The notes under the pieces are model-generated. The model searched no databases. It saw only the letters and a list, made by a program, of their open reading frames with translations, and was not told the DNA's origin. A stretch of DNA of 64,000 bases, from positions 108,436 through 172,435 of the forward strand of contig JARGPA010000003.1 in NCBI GenBank assembly GCA_029213305.1, in the 5' to 3' direction. This document shows, piece after piece, positions 26,901-35,464 of the stretch (position 1 is the stretch's first letter; every line of letters begins with the position of its first letter). The position numbers were made by a program, and so were the translations under genes. The stretch is from Phycisphaerales bacterium. GTDB lineage: Bacteria > Planctomycetota > Phycisphaerae > Phycisphaerales > UBA1924.

Positions 26901-29729
26901 GTGATGATCGTAATCTCCACCAGGGATAAGAAATGCATCATGACCTGGATCGAAGTCCCCGTCGCCGAAGGAATCGGTGAATCCGTAGAGCACTGACACT
27001 TCAGTAAGGACAGGCATCGCTTCGAGTCCGTACACATTGACTGCTTGACGATTACTTGGAAGAACTCCCGTTTCCAATCGAGTCATATCGGTATCAGGAT
27101 CGAGCAGATTTCCATCTGCAACTCCTGGATACAGTTCATACAAACTGTCTGAACCAGGATTGTCGAAGTTGTTCGTCTGATTGGTCACCAGATCGTTTCG
27201 CATTTGATGATCAACCAAAATGGTTGCAATCGAAGGATCTGTATCGCTGTCTGCGATGTCTTTCATGTTGACCGCAGAGTGTGCTGCGATGCGCAAACCA
27301 AGTTCAGGGCCACGATGTCCATAGATGAGAGTCGACGCACGATGTCCCTGAAAAGCATCCGGATCAGTCGGCCAATAGATAGCGTTTTGGAAAAAACTAT
27401 TTGGTGTCTTAAGTGCTCCCGCAAGTGCGCCAGAATAGATTGAGAAAAGCGCGTTCGGATTCGAAAGTGCAGATCGCAGATCGGCCGCCGCGGAAGTTTG
27501 TGTCAACCCTGTAGTTGTGATTGGATCATTAAGTAAATCAGACGAAACCAACGGGACAAAGCCGTTGATGGGTGTCATCTTTGTTCTTGGAGTCAGCGCA
27601 AAGTGCGCCATTGTGTTCAGTGAGATCATCCCGTTGATGTCACTTGGTTCGATTGGTTCTGTAAACGGATCGCGGTAGACGCCGTGACTGAATCCATCGA
27701 GTTCAAGTGGACGATTACTCATCATCGGACCATATCGTCTCGATTGAAGCACATCATCATTCGGGCTCTCGTATCGACCTGTCGTCACGCGTTCGAGACG
27801 CGATGTCACTTGCGGATCATTCAAACCAAAGAACGAAAGCAACTCGGTTAGATCGTCCATGCCGTAGAGAGCGCCACCAAACTCAGTGCCTCTTGCCCAT
27901 GCAGTACTCTGGTTCGCAGGATCAAGACTCCCAACCTTCATGTACTGATCGTAACGCTGCTCTGCAGTGATCATCCCCGGAACAACATTAAGATCCGTAG
28001 GATCTCGTTGATACTGGAGCAAATCTCGTGAAGTTCGCGGAGTAAACAACGGAGGAACATCCGTGTTGTATCCACGATATTCTTTCGACAATGAACTCCC
28101 AAGTGAAATACCTTCACGCAACGCAGAGTATGCATAGCGCCCGATCAACATGGATGCAGAGTTGCCTATGACTTTTCGTGGATCACGATCAGTATTCGAG
28201 ACACCTGGATACTCATGGGTATACACATGATAATCAGTTTCTTTGCGTTCGAAGTTAACTTGAGGCGAAGAGAAGTCTTGCCAGCGTGCTCGGCCATCTG
28301 CGGGAGTTGAAGGGTTTGGGTATGGACGATGTAAATCGCTCATCGACAATGGACGCCCACTCGTAAAACTGCTGTAATCTGCAGCCGGGTCTTGAAGGGT
28401 TAACAATCGACGAAGATCAATATCTGCTGGAGTCAACCCAAGCGGGTACTCCTTCGTTGGAGGAGTCAAAAGATCTGTTGCAGTATTCACATTGACCATC
28501 GAACTCAAGTCAACAGCACGAGCTGCGATAAAGTATCGATACTCTTTTTGATCGTAAAGGGTTTCAATATCTTCACGAGGTTGTGTCCCATTGTTTTCAT
28601 TGAGATCACTCGTTGAGACAAGCTCGATCCAGCGCGAGTCGGCCATCTTATCGCCGTCGGCATCTCCATACTGATACGCAGGGAACTCAGGGTCTGCCCA
28701 CGATGCGTCTTGCCCGCTTGTGTTTAGGGTTGTAAACGCTTGGTCCATCGGCATGAACAGAAACCGTTGATACATGGTAAATACCGCAGGGGTATTGAAT
28801 ACATCCGCGATTGATAATCCTGCACTCGCAAGATCAATAGGATCAGTCGCACCCGGTCCCCAGATTCCATCGACACCAGGATCAAATGCTCTGATCTTTG
28901 ACTCTGGAGTGTTGTTGTCTTTTCTCCAAAGTGAAAGATAGTTACTCATTCTGCGAACGCGTTTGCCGTCGGATTGAACTGTGTATCCAGTACCAGGTTC
29001 AGAGTTGAACCCTCCGAACTCTCTTCCTGTCACTCCTGAAGTCCAACCATTATCAACTCGATTTGAGCGAAGATTAATCAAGTTAACAAATCGGCCGTTA
29101 GGCGCAAAGTTTGAAATCTGTAACCAGTCTCGATTATTCAGGAAATTCTTTTGGTTCGGACGAATGGCATCATATCCAAACTCAGCAAATCCGAGATTCG
29201 AGAACGGCCGATCAAAGCTCGCTAACCCTGGGTTCCCTAGGTATACCGGAGTTGTCGAGGCTAACCATGAGTCTGACGCAACTCGGTAATCACTTTCAGC
29301 GCTGACAGTGCCCACACTTCGAGGACTACCCGATACGGTAAACAAATCTTCACCTGATACTAGATTTGAATCCGAACGACGAGTCCAGTCAGTATATGGA
29401 ACATCAACAACCTCTCGGCGGCCAAAGGCTCCACCTACTCCATCATGTTGAACCAATGCTTCAAGTCGGTCTTTACCAATCTCAGTTGCGATATAGTCTG
29501 TAATGTTGTCTGTTGTGCTGTTCAGATCAATACGACTCTTCACAGATGCGGCGCCACGACGATCTGTTCTACCAACAGAAATATATATCGCTGCGAAAAC
29601 TGATATGAGCGCAAGGGTGCCGATGACAATCAATAAAGCAGAACCGCGTCTACGCGTTGAGCTGGACTCATTTGTATGTGAGCGCTGCGTTGTCTTCGTC
29701 TGCTGATCTTTGTAGTTATTCGTTGTCAT
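23940..29729 (-). CDS. giant GspK/PilX-like prepilin-type protein
   Basis: 1929 residues, about six times the usual GspK. A basic N-terminus (RSHTNESSSTRRRG) precedes SALLIVIGTLALISVFAAIY, a GspK-style helix that lacks the Glu5 of other prepilins, as is normal for this class. The remainder is largely polar and Asp/Asn/Thr/Pro-rich, with many beta-strand segments. Two NINTAP-type elements occur: SSMVNVNTATDLLTPP near residue 410 and FGAVNINTAPVEVLRLLPGL near residue 1690. The second is the hallmark of the GspK alpha domain (helix-hairpin-helix-like). It has GGAGA at a good distance and follows the GspJ-like gene by 178 bases. It may form a large cap at the fibre tip; that is inference. Confidence 0.85.
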   Translation of the reverse strand: MTTNNYKDQQTKTTQRSHTNESSSTRRRGSALLIVIGTLALISVFAAIYISVGRTDRRGAASVKSRIDLNSTTDNITDYIATEIGKDRLEALVQHDGVGGAFGRREVVDVPYTDWTRRSDSNLVSGEDLFTVSGSPRSVGTVSAESDYRVASDSWLASTTPVYLGNPGLASFDRPFSNLGFAEFGYDAIRPNQKNFLNNRDWLQISNFAPNGRFVNLINLRSNRVDNGWTSGVTGREFGGFNSEPGTGYTVQSDGKRVRRMSNYLSLWRKDNNTPESKIRAFDPGVDGIWGPGATDPIDLASAGLSIADVFNTPAVFTMYQRFLFMPMDQAFTTLNTSGQDASWADPEFPAYQYGDADGDKMADSRWIELVSTSDLNENNGTQPREDIETLYDQKEYRYFIAARAVDLSSMVNVNTATDLLTPPTKEYPLGLTPADIDLRRLLTLQDPAADYSSFTSGRPLSMSDLHRPYPNPSTPADGRARWQDFSSPQVNFERKETDYHVYTHEYPGVSNTDRDPRKVIGNSASMLIGRYAYSALREGISLGSSLSKEYRGYNTDVPPLFTPRTSRDLLQYQRDPTDLNVVPGMITAEQRYDQYMKVGSLDPANQSTAWARGTEFGGALYGMDDLTELLSFFGLNDPQVTSRLERVTTGRYESPNDDVLQSRRYGPMMSNRPLELDGFSHGVYRDPFTEPIEPSDINGMISLNTMAHFALTPRTKMTPINGFVPLVSSDLLNDPITTTGLTQTSAAADLRSALSNPNALFSIYSGALAGALKTPNSFFQNAIYWPTDPDAFQGHRASTLIYGHRGPELGLRIAAHSAVNMKDIADSDTDPSIATILVDHQMRNDLVTNQTNNFDNPGSDSLYELYPGVADGNLLDPDTDMTRLETGVLPSNRQAVNVYGLEAMPVLTEVSVLYGFTDSFGDGDFDPGHDAFLIPGGDYDHHPDAMQVTINGDLSTANDDFLVQVLAFQLHNPYDQPISLGGSGLATNEPMTRKRLDADENVIDPTANYQFDYYVEYAGRFYKLGEYIEWYPFMDSVENYLSDDDTESAFIDGVVNNPVVDDPDGSLLMPAGTESSASAGTNEGDFSNQSQYGDFIVRNIRLAPGETRVFYVISDKRFDGTNHADDRWTRNMTGWGSLPRNFTASGGNPDADGDTLFDGTDSRGWTGPAEEWVRSQLNVMGGQAPVMMMEFDPRDGKLLNETATGTLSDITLAHPSPVFSNRNDIDEARLWKKIVTNNEESNDLNVAASERTDRNLVENDLLVDRMSVDFVTDVTPLAPGENLIDHTVTYRESYPADTPGALSRNVRNDNTGITFAQWKTYRRMDSVTTDDPSIGQITPWMLRSLGNPSSTQTEHVDDLDIAFLGTDDFFTGTDLMDTEENLTILGDFEIQETIRDFWELGRDPTTGTIVQTLALQPHWKSDPVGASPDAGDAANDTTGKFAPSILSLTGTALEGIDPLNPVDAPEIFTSGSHIGEAPRLGDLLLGWGIGPSFAPDSTRGVGSAEYVYEEWMTAPEAMAIALGFDEDPDAGLPGTNDEAASVWQDAYDVANTAENKLFDDGHLSLENYIAYVNMDVNTPPTFQQGIDIPRGTGVPMAMGVVDHARAIQPIDQLTDPVTTPLTTREQNQLVLSRPTFGAVNINTAPVEVLRLLPGLTPSRVTYSPNPLAANEVDEWWGKTYLGTNLPTLMDNDVSDNPDVASAIVAYRDRLYGAPTTSAMIETATSGSTFYEAAPLNLEPTDPSFVANNMLEETDLLSPLPTTLSDPHTREGMTGIPGLRQTPGFGSLGELFAVRVDPEFDTTSLARWNGLKHLSIQQYGFDEVESGIDTEVTIMSQLFNGGNTGETIDDYAEKISMANSVLNTISVRSDYYAVWFVLHGYKESDVTNLNPEDPLVPSIQKRYMMVIDRTNVIEPGDKPKILIFKELPI

Positions 29730-29907
29730 ATCAATCTCCCGCTCTTACGCAGAGCGATGTGCATCAAATTCGGGCACATGCCCTGGTAACTGAACAATGC
29801 ATGATGCATGCAGAGTCCATATTCTTACCACAGCGTCCCCAGCTGTTCATTGTGATCGAAAGGCGCATCTACCGAGTGCTCGCATTCAATCACAATCCCT
29901 CATCTCA

Positions 29908-31824
29908 TCATTCAAGTTCAGGTAACTCAAAGATCACCTGAATTGTCTCTTCGATGTCTCTTTCACTTGGGTCAGCGAGTGTCATCGTCACTCGTACAAA
30001 TTTAGGCCATTGCCAAATCGTGTCATCGGTTGGATCAACTGTTCCCCTCGGGTCATTGAATCCGAATGTCGCAATCTCGATCGTGTCAGGGGATAACGGC
30101 GGCGGGTTCCCACCAGGAACCATGAGACGATCAACTCCAACGATCAACTTTGCATCCGTACCCAGTTCACGAGTTCTGTTGAGCGCCGGATCTGTTCCAG
30201 CTTCACCAGCTCTGCGTGGTGTGTATGGCATCGCAGTTCGTTGATCTGATTGGTCCAAAGTCCCGCTCTTATCAGAGTCGATGTATCGATCGAGACCGTA
30301 CCACAACATTTTCTTGAAGTTTGGACTCGAAGGATTGGTAATGTTGTTATTCACAAACCCGTATGACCATTCAACGATGAACTCAGTACACATTGGAACA
30401 AACACAGATGATCCGAGCATCTCTTGATTTGCTTCTGCGTATGCACGCTCGATTTCTCCATTATTTGTTGAAGGGAAATCAATATCGTTAAACATCAATC
30501 GTGTTGGAATGTCTTCGTATCGAACTCCTGCAAGATGAACAGGGAATGCAGGATTGGATGTATCCCAACGACTCGGAAGCGCATCAATCATCCATGAGCG
30601 AATCCGGTTCCGATGAGCAATACTCACGCCTCCGGCACGGAGAATATCCAGTTCGTCAGCGTCCTTAGGATCTGGAATGCTTGGATCCATATCCGATTCG
30701 GTTGCCCAGTAATCATCCTCGAAATCATCGCGATCAAGATTAACCCGATCAACTCCTCGGCTTGAACCGAACCCGCCACCCGATGAGAATGACGCGTAAT
30801 CTGAAGGAGCAACCTTGACTGGAAGTGCTTGGATCATCCCACGGATTGTTGCAAGATCCTCTGTGACGACATCAACGAGACCACTCGCTCGATAGCTTGG
30901 CATCTCACGAACACCTAAGTTCAGGTTCACACGATCAAACAACCAACGGACTTTATCAGGCGCCCCGGGGACAGGTAAGCCAGGTGAAACGCGTGATGGT
31001 CTTGACCAACCCAGTGAGTTAAAGATACTTCGTTGAGCTGGTTGTAGACTAATCTGACGATCAGAATCTTCGAGCATATCTCGCTCAAGTGGGTTGAACT
31101 GATTGATCCCAAAGAGATCTACTGGGACAACCTGCGATTCACCGATCGGTGTCGTCAAGAGTGTTACATTACGAAGGAGTGACCAATCGCGTGCAAACTC
31201 GTTCGGATTCAATACCCCTGTATTCGAAGTGATTCCTAAACCCGCTTGGTTCATCGTACTCGCGTAGTCATAGTTGGAATCCCAAGGTGCAGGATTGAAG
31301 AAGAAGTTGTTCTCACTTGGAATATTGACGAGATCAGGACGGCGCTTCTGACCGTGTCCGTAATAGATCGCAGCTTCTTGCGAACGAGCAATCATGTCTG
31401 GAGAAATCGCACGGCGAGCAGATTCATACTCGTCACGAGTAAAGAACATGATCTCGTCTGTTCGTCGAATCCGTCCGCCTTTTGAGATGTCTGAGAACCC
31501 TGGGAATAAACCGTTGTCGAAGTCTGTCTTCTCGCCGCGATAGAGTTGAACATCGCGTCCGAAGTTCGCATTTTTATTCACGATGACTAAAAAGCCGTCA
31601 CGGGTCATGTTTTCGAAGTCTTTTCGCATGACCAGTTCAACGCGAGCGGCGAATCGATTCAACTCAGAGAGTTTGCGCCCTCGTGCGACCGTATCACCGA
31701 TGGTACTGAAGATCGTCGCGATCCCTGCAGTAACAACGACAAGAATACCAACAGTCACGATCATCTCGACAACTGTAAATCCACGGCGGCTAGTTCGCTT
31801 TGGAGAGTCTGAATGGTTTTTCAT
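29908..31824 (-). CDS. GspJ/PilW-like prepilin-type protein, enlarged
   Basis: 638 residues from the ATG at 31824, which has GGAGGAG at a good distance and overlaps the previous stop as ATGA. The prepilin motif is RRGFTVVEMIVTVGILVVVTAGIATIFS with Glu5. Then RFAARVELVMRKDFENMTRD resembles the J-type region after the helix. The large C-terminal part is unfamiliar and includes GGFGSSRGVDRVNLDRDDFE and, late, CTEFIVEWSYGFVNN and WPKFVRVTMTLADPS; the last matches the final strands of GspJ/PilW proteins. GspJ is usually about 200 residues, so more than 400 residues have been added. It is a minor pilin candidate. Confidence 0.87.
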   Translation of the reverse strand: MKNHSDSPKRTSRRGFTVVEMIVTVGILVVVTAGIATIFSTIGDTVARGRKLSELNRFAARVELVMRKDFENMTRDGFLVIVNKNANFGRDVQLYRGEKTDFDNGLFPGFSDISKGGRIRRTDEIMFFTRDEYESARRAISPDMIARSQEAAIYYGHGQKRRPDLVNIPSENNFFFNPAPWDSNYDYASTMNQAGLGITSNTGVLNPNEFARDWSLLRNVTLLTTPIGESQVVPVDLFGINQFNPLERDMLEDSDRQISLQPAQRSIFNSLGWSRPSRVSPGLPVPGAPDKVRWLFDRVNLNLGVREMPSYRASGLVDVVTEDLATIRGMIQALPVKVAPSDYASFSSGGGFGSSRGVDRVNLDRDDFEDDYWATESDMDPSIPDPKDADELDILRAGGVSIAHRNRIRSWMIDALPSRWDTSNPAFPVHLAGVRYEDIPTRLMFNDIDFPSTNNGEIERAYAEANQEMLGSSVFVPMCTEFIVEWSYGFVNNNITNPSSPNFKKMLWYGLDRYIDSDKSGTLDQSDQRTAMPYTPRRAGEAGTDPALNRTRELGTDAKLIVGVDRLMVPGGNPPPLSPDTIEIATFGFNDPRGTVDPTDDTIWQWPKFVRVTMTLADPSERDIEETIQVIFELPELE

Positions 31825-32975
31825 CGGGACTCCTCCAGATTTATAACACGGATAGAGACCGGAGTTCGAGGGGTAAAGACCACTTGACGAACCCAACTTG
31901 CACGCTCATCATCCCAATCGGTATCATTCGAGTTCGAATCAGGTCGAGCATCATCAGTATCCGATCCACCTGCATTTTGCAGATTGAACGGGGGATCGAC
32001 CAAGATCACACGATTGGTTGTGAACTCATTTACAAGTGGATCTGCAGCATCAACTGTTGGGACTCCAATGACAGTACGAACAACGCCAGTATTATCAAGA
32101 AGCTGTTGTCCTACCTTGGAAGCAAATCCAACAGAACCATCAATCGCAGGATTTCGACCATCTTCAAAGATTAACCAATCAAGATGTTCTGGATGCACTT
32201 TCACTTGAAGAGTCTGGATCGCCGCGTAGAACATGTTGCCATTGATTCCATCATCAACTGCAGTGCGGCCGTTGGTTACATCAATCGCAACTGGAAGTAC
32301 TGGTTCAGTTGGGAGTGCAGTATTACCACCGTTAGTAAGAACATCACTCAATGTGTAGTCCTTCGGGACACGAATCCGTGCATCAATCCGGCGCACAAAG
32401 ATCGCAGCTTGCAAACGATCGCCCGATGGTTCTCTACGTAACGCGATATCCCATACAAACTTTGGATCTTGACCAGAGTAGGGTTGTGGGAAGAGTCTTG
32501 CGGAGATTGGGATCTGTCCGATTTCAGGATTGCTGTTCACGATTGAGATATCTGTATTGATAGATGAACCGTTTGCGTTCATACTCCAAAGCCCAGTCGC
32601 GAAGTTCGCAAATCCTGGAACAGGAGATGTCCAACCATAATAGTTCGAAGCATTGCCATCTTGTGGAATAGTCCACTCATAGCTGTACCGTTCATCAGTC
32701 GCAGTATCTTTCTTATTGAAATCAGTACTGATCAATGAGAAATTGACAAACTCATCATTCGACAACAGCGCTTGAGCAGCGCTTGCGACATTCTCGCCTT
32801 CGATGACTGCGAATGCATTGCGCTGTTCTGCAATCACTGCTGGGAAGATCGCTCCGAGCCCAAGCAGTCCGATCGCGAGTACAAGAATCGCGATCAACAC
32901 TTCAACGAGTGAAAACGCTCTGCGTGTATTTATTGTCTTGTATCTATCAAGCATATTCTTGCTTTTCTGATTCAT
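31821..32975 (-). CDS. GspI/PilV-like prepilin-type protein, enlarged
   Basis: 384 residues. The prepilin motif is RRAFSLVEVLIAILVLAIGLLGLGAI with Glu5; LLGLGA(I)FP is typical of PilV/GspI. It continues AVIEGENVASAAQALLSND. An AGGAGG lies seven bases upstream of the start, inside the end of the GspH-like gene, and the genes overlap as ATGA. The C-terminal part ends with WVRQVVFTPRTPVSIRVINL, strand-rich. GspI is usually about 120 residues. It is translationally coupled to the preceding H-like and following J-like genes, consistent with equimolar minor pseudopilins. Confidence 0.87.
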   Translation of the reverse strand: MNQKSKNMLDRYKTINTRRAFSLVEVLIAILVLAIGLLGLGAIFPAVIAEQRNAFAVIEGENVASAAQALLSNDEFVNFSLISTDFNKKDTATDERYSYEWTIPQDGNASNYYGWTSPVPGFANFATGLWSMNANGSSINTDISIVNSNPEIGQIPISARLFPQPYSGQDPKFVWDIALRREPSGDRLQAAIFVRRIDARIRVPKDYTLSDVLTNGGNTALPTEPVLPVAIDVTNGRTAVDDGINGNMFYAAIQTLQVKVHPEHLDWLIFEDGRNPAIDGSVGFASKVGQQLLDNTGVVRTVIGVPTVDAADPLVNEFTTNRVILVDPPFNLQNAGGSDTDDARPDSNSNDTDWDDERASWVRQVVFTPRTPVSIRVINLEESR

Positions 32976-34240
32976 CGCAATACCTCCTGGAGTTCTCCGG
33001 TGTACGACTGAATCAGGTACAAACGGGTCTCTGGCTCATCTTCGGAGTTGAAAAACCCATCGAAGTTGGTGTCCCCATCGATCCATTGATCTATCTGTTC
33101 TATAAGTAAACTCTCACTGAAACCACTCGCAAAGAGGGTCTCGTCAAACTTGATTTCGTTATCTGCACTCGACTGATCCGCAGGGAGGTAGAGTGTATTG
33201 GTAAGTTTATTGAGTCCGCGTGCATTCACACCGATACCGAGTTTGCGTTCGTCGTAGACCGCGATACGGGTTACAGGTTTAACCAAGATTGTATCGTTCG
33301 ATGCATTCCCAATAATCTGAGTACGAAGAGTCTCATCGTTAGGTGACCAAGGGATGGTATCCTCAGGAGTCAGATTTCCTGCTTCAACAGCTCGTTGTGC
33401 CCATGCTTCGACATCGTCTGCGAGATCAACTCGCAATGCTCGTTCCAGATCGCGAGGCTGATCTCCATATGGACGCAATCGACTATTGCGAGGATTGAGA
33501 AACAACGCAGAGTTTGTATCTCGACTCATTACGCCGGTCCGTGCATTAAAACGAATCATAAACGATTGACGAGCAGTTGGATCAGCAGCATTCACATTGT
33601 CGAAATCGCCGTCGAGTGAACCGCCGACAACTTGTGAGTTACGTGCAAAGAATCCAGTCTCAGGGAATACCCAGTGATCGCTGTCTTTGACAGCATCGTT
33701 TGGATTGACTCCGCCGTAAGCATCTGAAGTGAACCAAACCGCAGCAGGGTTCCCAGCTGAATCACGATCAATCATTGAATGTGGAGGAGCATATCCACGC
33801 ACCATCCAGAACGAAGGCATCTCGATAGTTTCACCTGAAGTCGCAGGTACAAAGACATCACGATAGAAGAACGGAGTTTCATTGAACCCGAGTCCTCCAC
33901 CACCAACTGGAGCAGCTGTAGATTCTTTGAGTGTGCCAACCATTACCGCAGGGATGATTTGAACCTTGCCAATAACTGGGTCATAGACAAAGACAACCGC
34001 TCCATCTTGACCTGAACTCAGTGCGACATCGCGAGCCATCAAAGACGCTGCTTCAACAGCGTTGACCGCGAGTGAACGATTCGAGGAGTAAATCATCGAC
34101 TGAAATGCAGGAACCGCAATCGACAGAATGATCAATCCAATCAAGACAACAACAAGTAACTCGATGATCGTAAAACCACGACGAACGATATATGCTGCTT
34201 GTGATGTACGGGTATTTGCATGTGAAGTTAGATTGTTCAT
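32972..34240 (-). CDS. GspH/FimT-like prepilin-type protein, enlarged
   Basis: 422 residues from the ATG at 34240, which overlaps the previous stop as TAATG. The prepilin motif is RRGFTIIELLVVVLIGLIILSIAVPAF with Glu5. NRSLAVNAVEAASLMARDVAL follows and is typical of GspH/FimT (helix leading to the first strand). DGAVVFVYDPVIGKVQIIPAV continues the beta core. The remaining 300 residues have no familiar motif and end in an Asp/Glu-rich segment (DGDTNFDGFFNSEDEPETR) that could bind calcium. The 11-codon extension upstream to 34273 is not needed. Confidence 0.85.
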   Translation of the reverse strand: MNNLTSHANTRTSQAAYIVRRGFTIIELLVVVLIGLIILSIAVPAFQSMIYSSNRSLAVNAVEAASLMARDVALSSGQDGAVVFVYDPVIGKVQIIPAVMVGTLKESTAAPVGGGGLGFNETPFFYRDVFVPATSGETIEMPSFWMVRGYAPPHSMIDRDSAGNPAAVWFTSDAYGGVNPNDAVKDSDHWVFPETGFFARNSQVVGGSLDGDFDNVNAADPTARQSFMIRFNARTGVMSRDTNSALFLNPRNSRLRPYGDQPRDLERALRVDLADDVEAWAQRAVEAGNLTPEDTIPWSPNDETLRTQIIGNASNDTILVKPVTRIAVYDERKLGIGVNARGLNKLTNTLYLPADQSSADNEIKFDETLFASGFSESLLIEQIDQWIDGDTNFDGFFNSEDEPETRLYLIQSYTGELQEVLR

Positions 34241-35406
34241 TAGCTTCCAACCTCCACTGCGTTGTCTGCCCAAACTTCACGGCGAAGATCCGCCATCTCT
34301 TCAGGGTCTGTAGGCACTTCTGTACTCAAGAACTCAGCAATCGTTTCGATTGCTTCAGTTCCAAAGAACCCGTCAGGACCAGCGCTCACAATCGCAAATG
34401 TTGCATCACGAAGTTTGATGTTTCCGTTCGTGATATCAAACTCTCCAACAACAAGAGGATCATTCTCAATGCTTGAATAAACAACTGGATCGATCAGGAC
34501 AGGAGGAATATTGAGATCCAACTGATTCTCAACAACGAGTTGCCCGTTTGAGAATCTGCCGTGCTCCCAACGGTAATATCTAAACGCATTCCCGAACGCG
34601 TCGACTAATGCGATTAATGCTGGACGCTGGTAAGTTTGATAATCTGCGTATGCATCAGAAACCGAAGGAGCATCTGAACCATCAAGCAAGTGTTCTGGAT
34701 ACCCTTGAGTATCAACATAATCATTTGAAAGACGTACACCTTTTCGATCGACATCAATCATTGGTTCGTAACGATCTCGTGAACTCCCAACTGGGTACCC
34801 AACTCCTAGGAACGAACCATCAATGTTCGGACGAGCAAACCCAGGTCCACGAACACCATCAATGTCTTTATCCAATACTCCTGTCAAGAAGTATGAAAGT
34901 GAATAGATGCTATAACGACGATCGTCCCATGAACCTTCGTTCGCCCAAACAGTGGACGCGCCATAAAAACTGATCTCATCTGACGCAAGACCTGATCGTT
35001 TTCGGAAAAAATTGAAATCCAAACCTTCTGACCAAACTACCAAAGTCTTGAACCCAGATGGTTGTTCAAAGATTGGACCATCTTCCGAAATCGTTCCATC
35101 AGGTAACAACGGACGATTTGCAGGCAAACCATTACTGACGACAACGCCATCATGAATCATCGGGGGCAAGAAACCAAACTCATTTTGAAACTGCTTTACA
35201 GTTTGTGCAAGAGCTGCAGCGGAACGCTGACTTGCAGCTCTTCGTGCTGTCTTAGTCGCGCGATTGAGTGAAGAGATAAGTAGTGCTGCGATTAACGCGA
35301 TGATCCCGATCGCAACCAAAAGCTCGATCAAAGAAAAGCCCGCACGCAATGCATGCCTTTGCTTACTTCTCCCGAGTCTACATTGATTTTCTTGAATGAT
35401 CATCAT
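34240..35406 (-). CDS. GspG-like prepilin-type protein of the second locus
   Basis: 388 residues. Prepilin motif: RAGFSLIELLVAIGIIALIAALLISSL with Glu5. Next comes ASQRSAAALAQTVKQFQNEFGFLPPMI, which resembles GspG/PilE region alpha1C (residues used for packing), then FRYYRWEH and FVIVSAGPDG-like LRDATFAIVSAGPDGFFG, the C-terminal GspG signature. Typical GspG is about 140 residues. It is the first of five prepilin-like genes and follows pilC by 58 bases. A second ATG one codon later is equally good. Confidence 0.87.
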   Translation of the reverse strand: MMIIQENQCRLGRSKQRHALRAGFSLIELLVAIGIIALIAALLISSLNRATKTARRAASQRSAAALAQTVKQFQNEFGFLPPMIHDGVVVSNGLPANRPLLPDGTISEDGPIFEQPSGFKTLVVWSEGLDFNFFRKRSGLASDEISFYGASTVWANEGSWDDRRYSIYSLSYFLTGVLDKDIDGVRGPGFARPNIDGSFLGVGYPVGSSRDRYEPMIDVDRKGVRLSNDYVDTQGYPEHLLDGSDAPSVSDAYADYQTYQRPALIALVDAFGNAFRYYRWEHGRFSNGQLVVENQLDLNIPPVLIDPVVYSSIENDPLVVGEFDITNGNIKLRDATFAIVSAGPDGFFGTEAIETIAEFLSTEVPTDPEEMADLRREVWADNAVEVGS

Positions 35407-35464
35407 GATCTACTTCCGTTCCTACTGAGTCCCCAGACCCATCCCTCGACAAGCATCCTGCTTA

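Noticed and set aside
23940..29729. Many open frames on the plus strand opposite the giant GspK-like gene
   Set aside because: They are short, lack ribosome sites and family motifs, and the minus frame reads through 1929 codons with clear domains.
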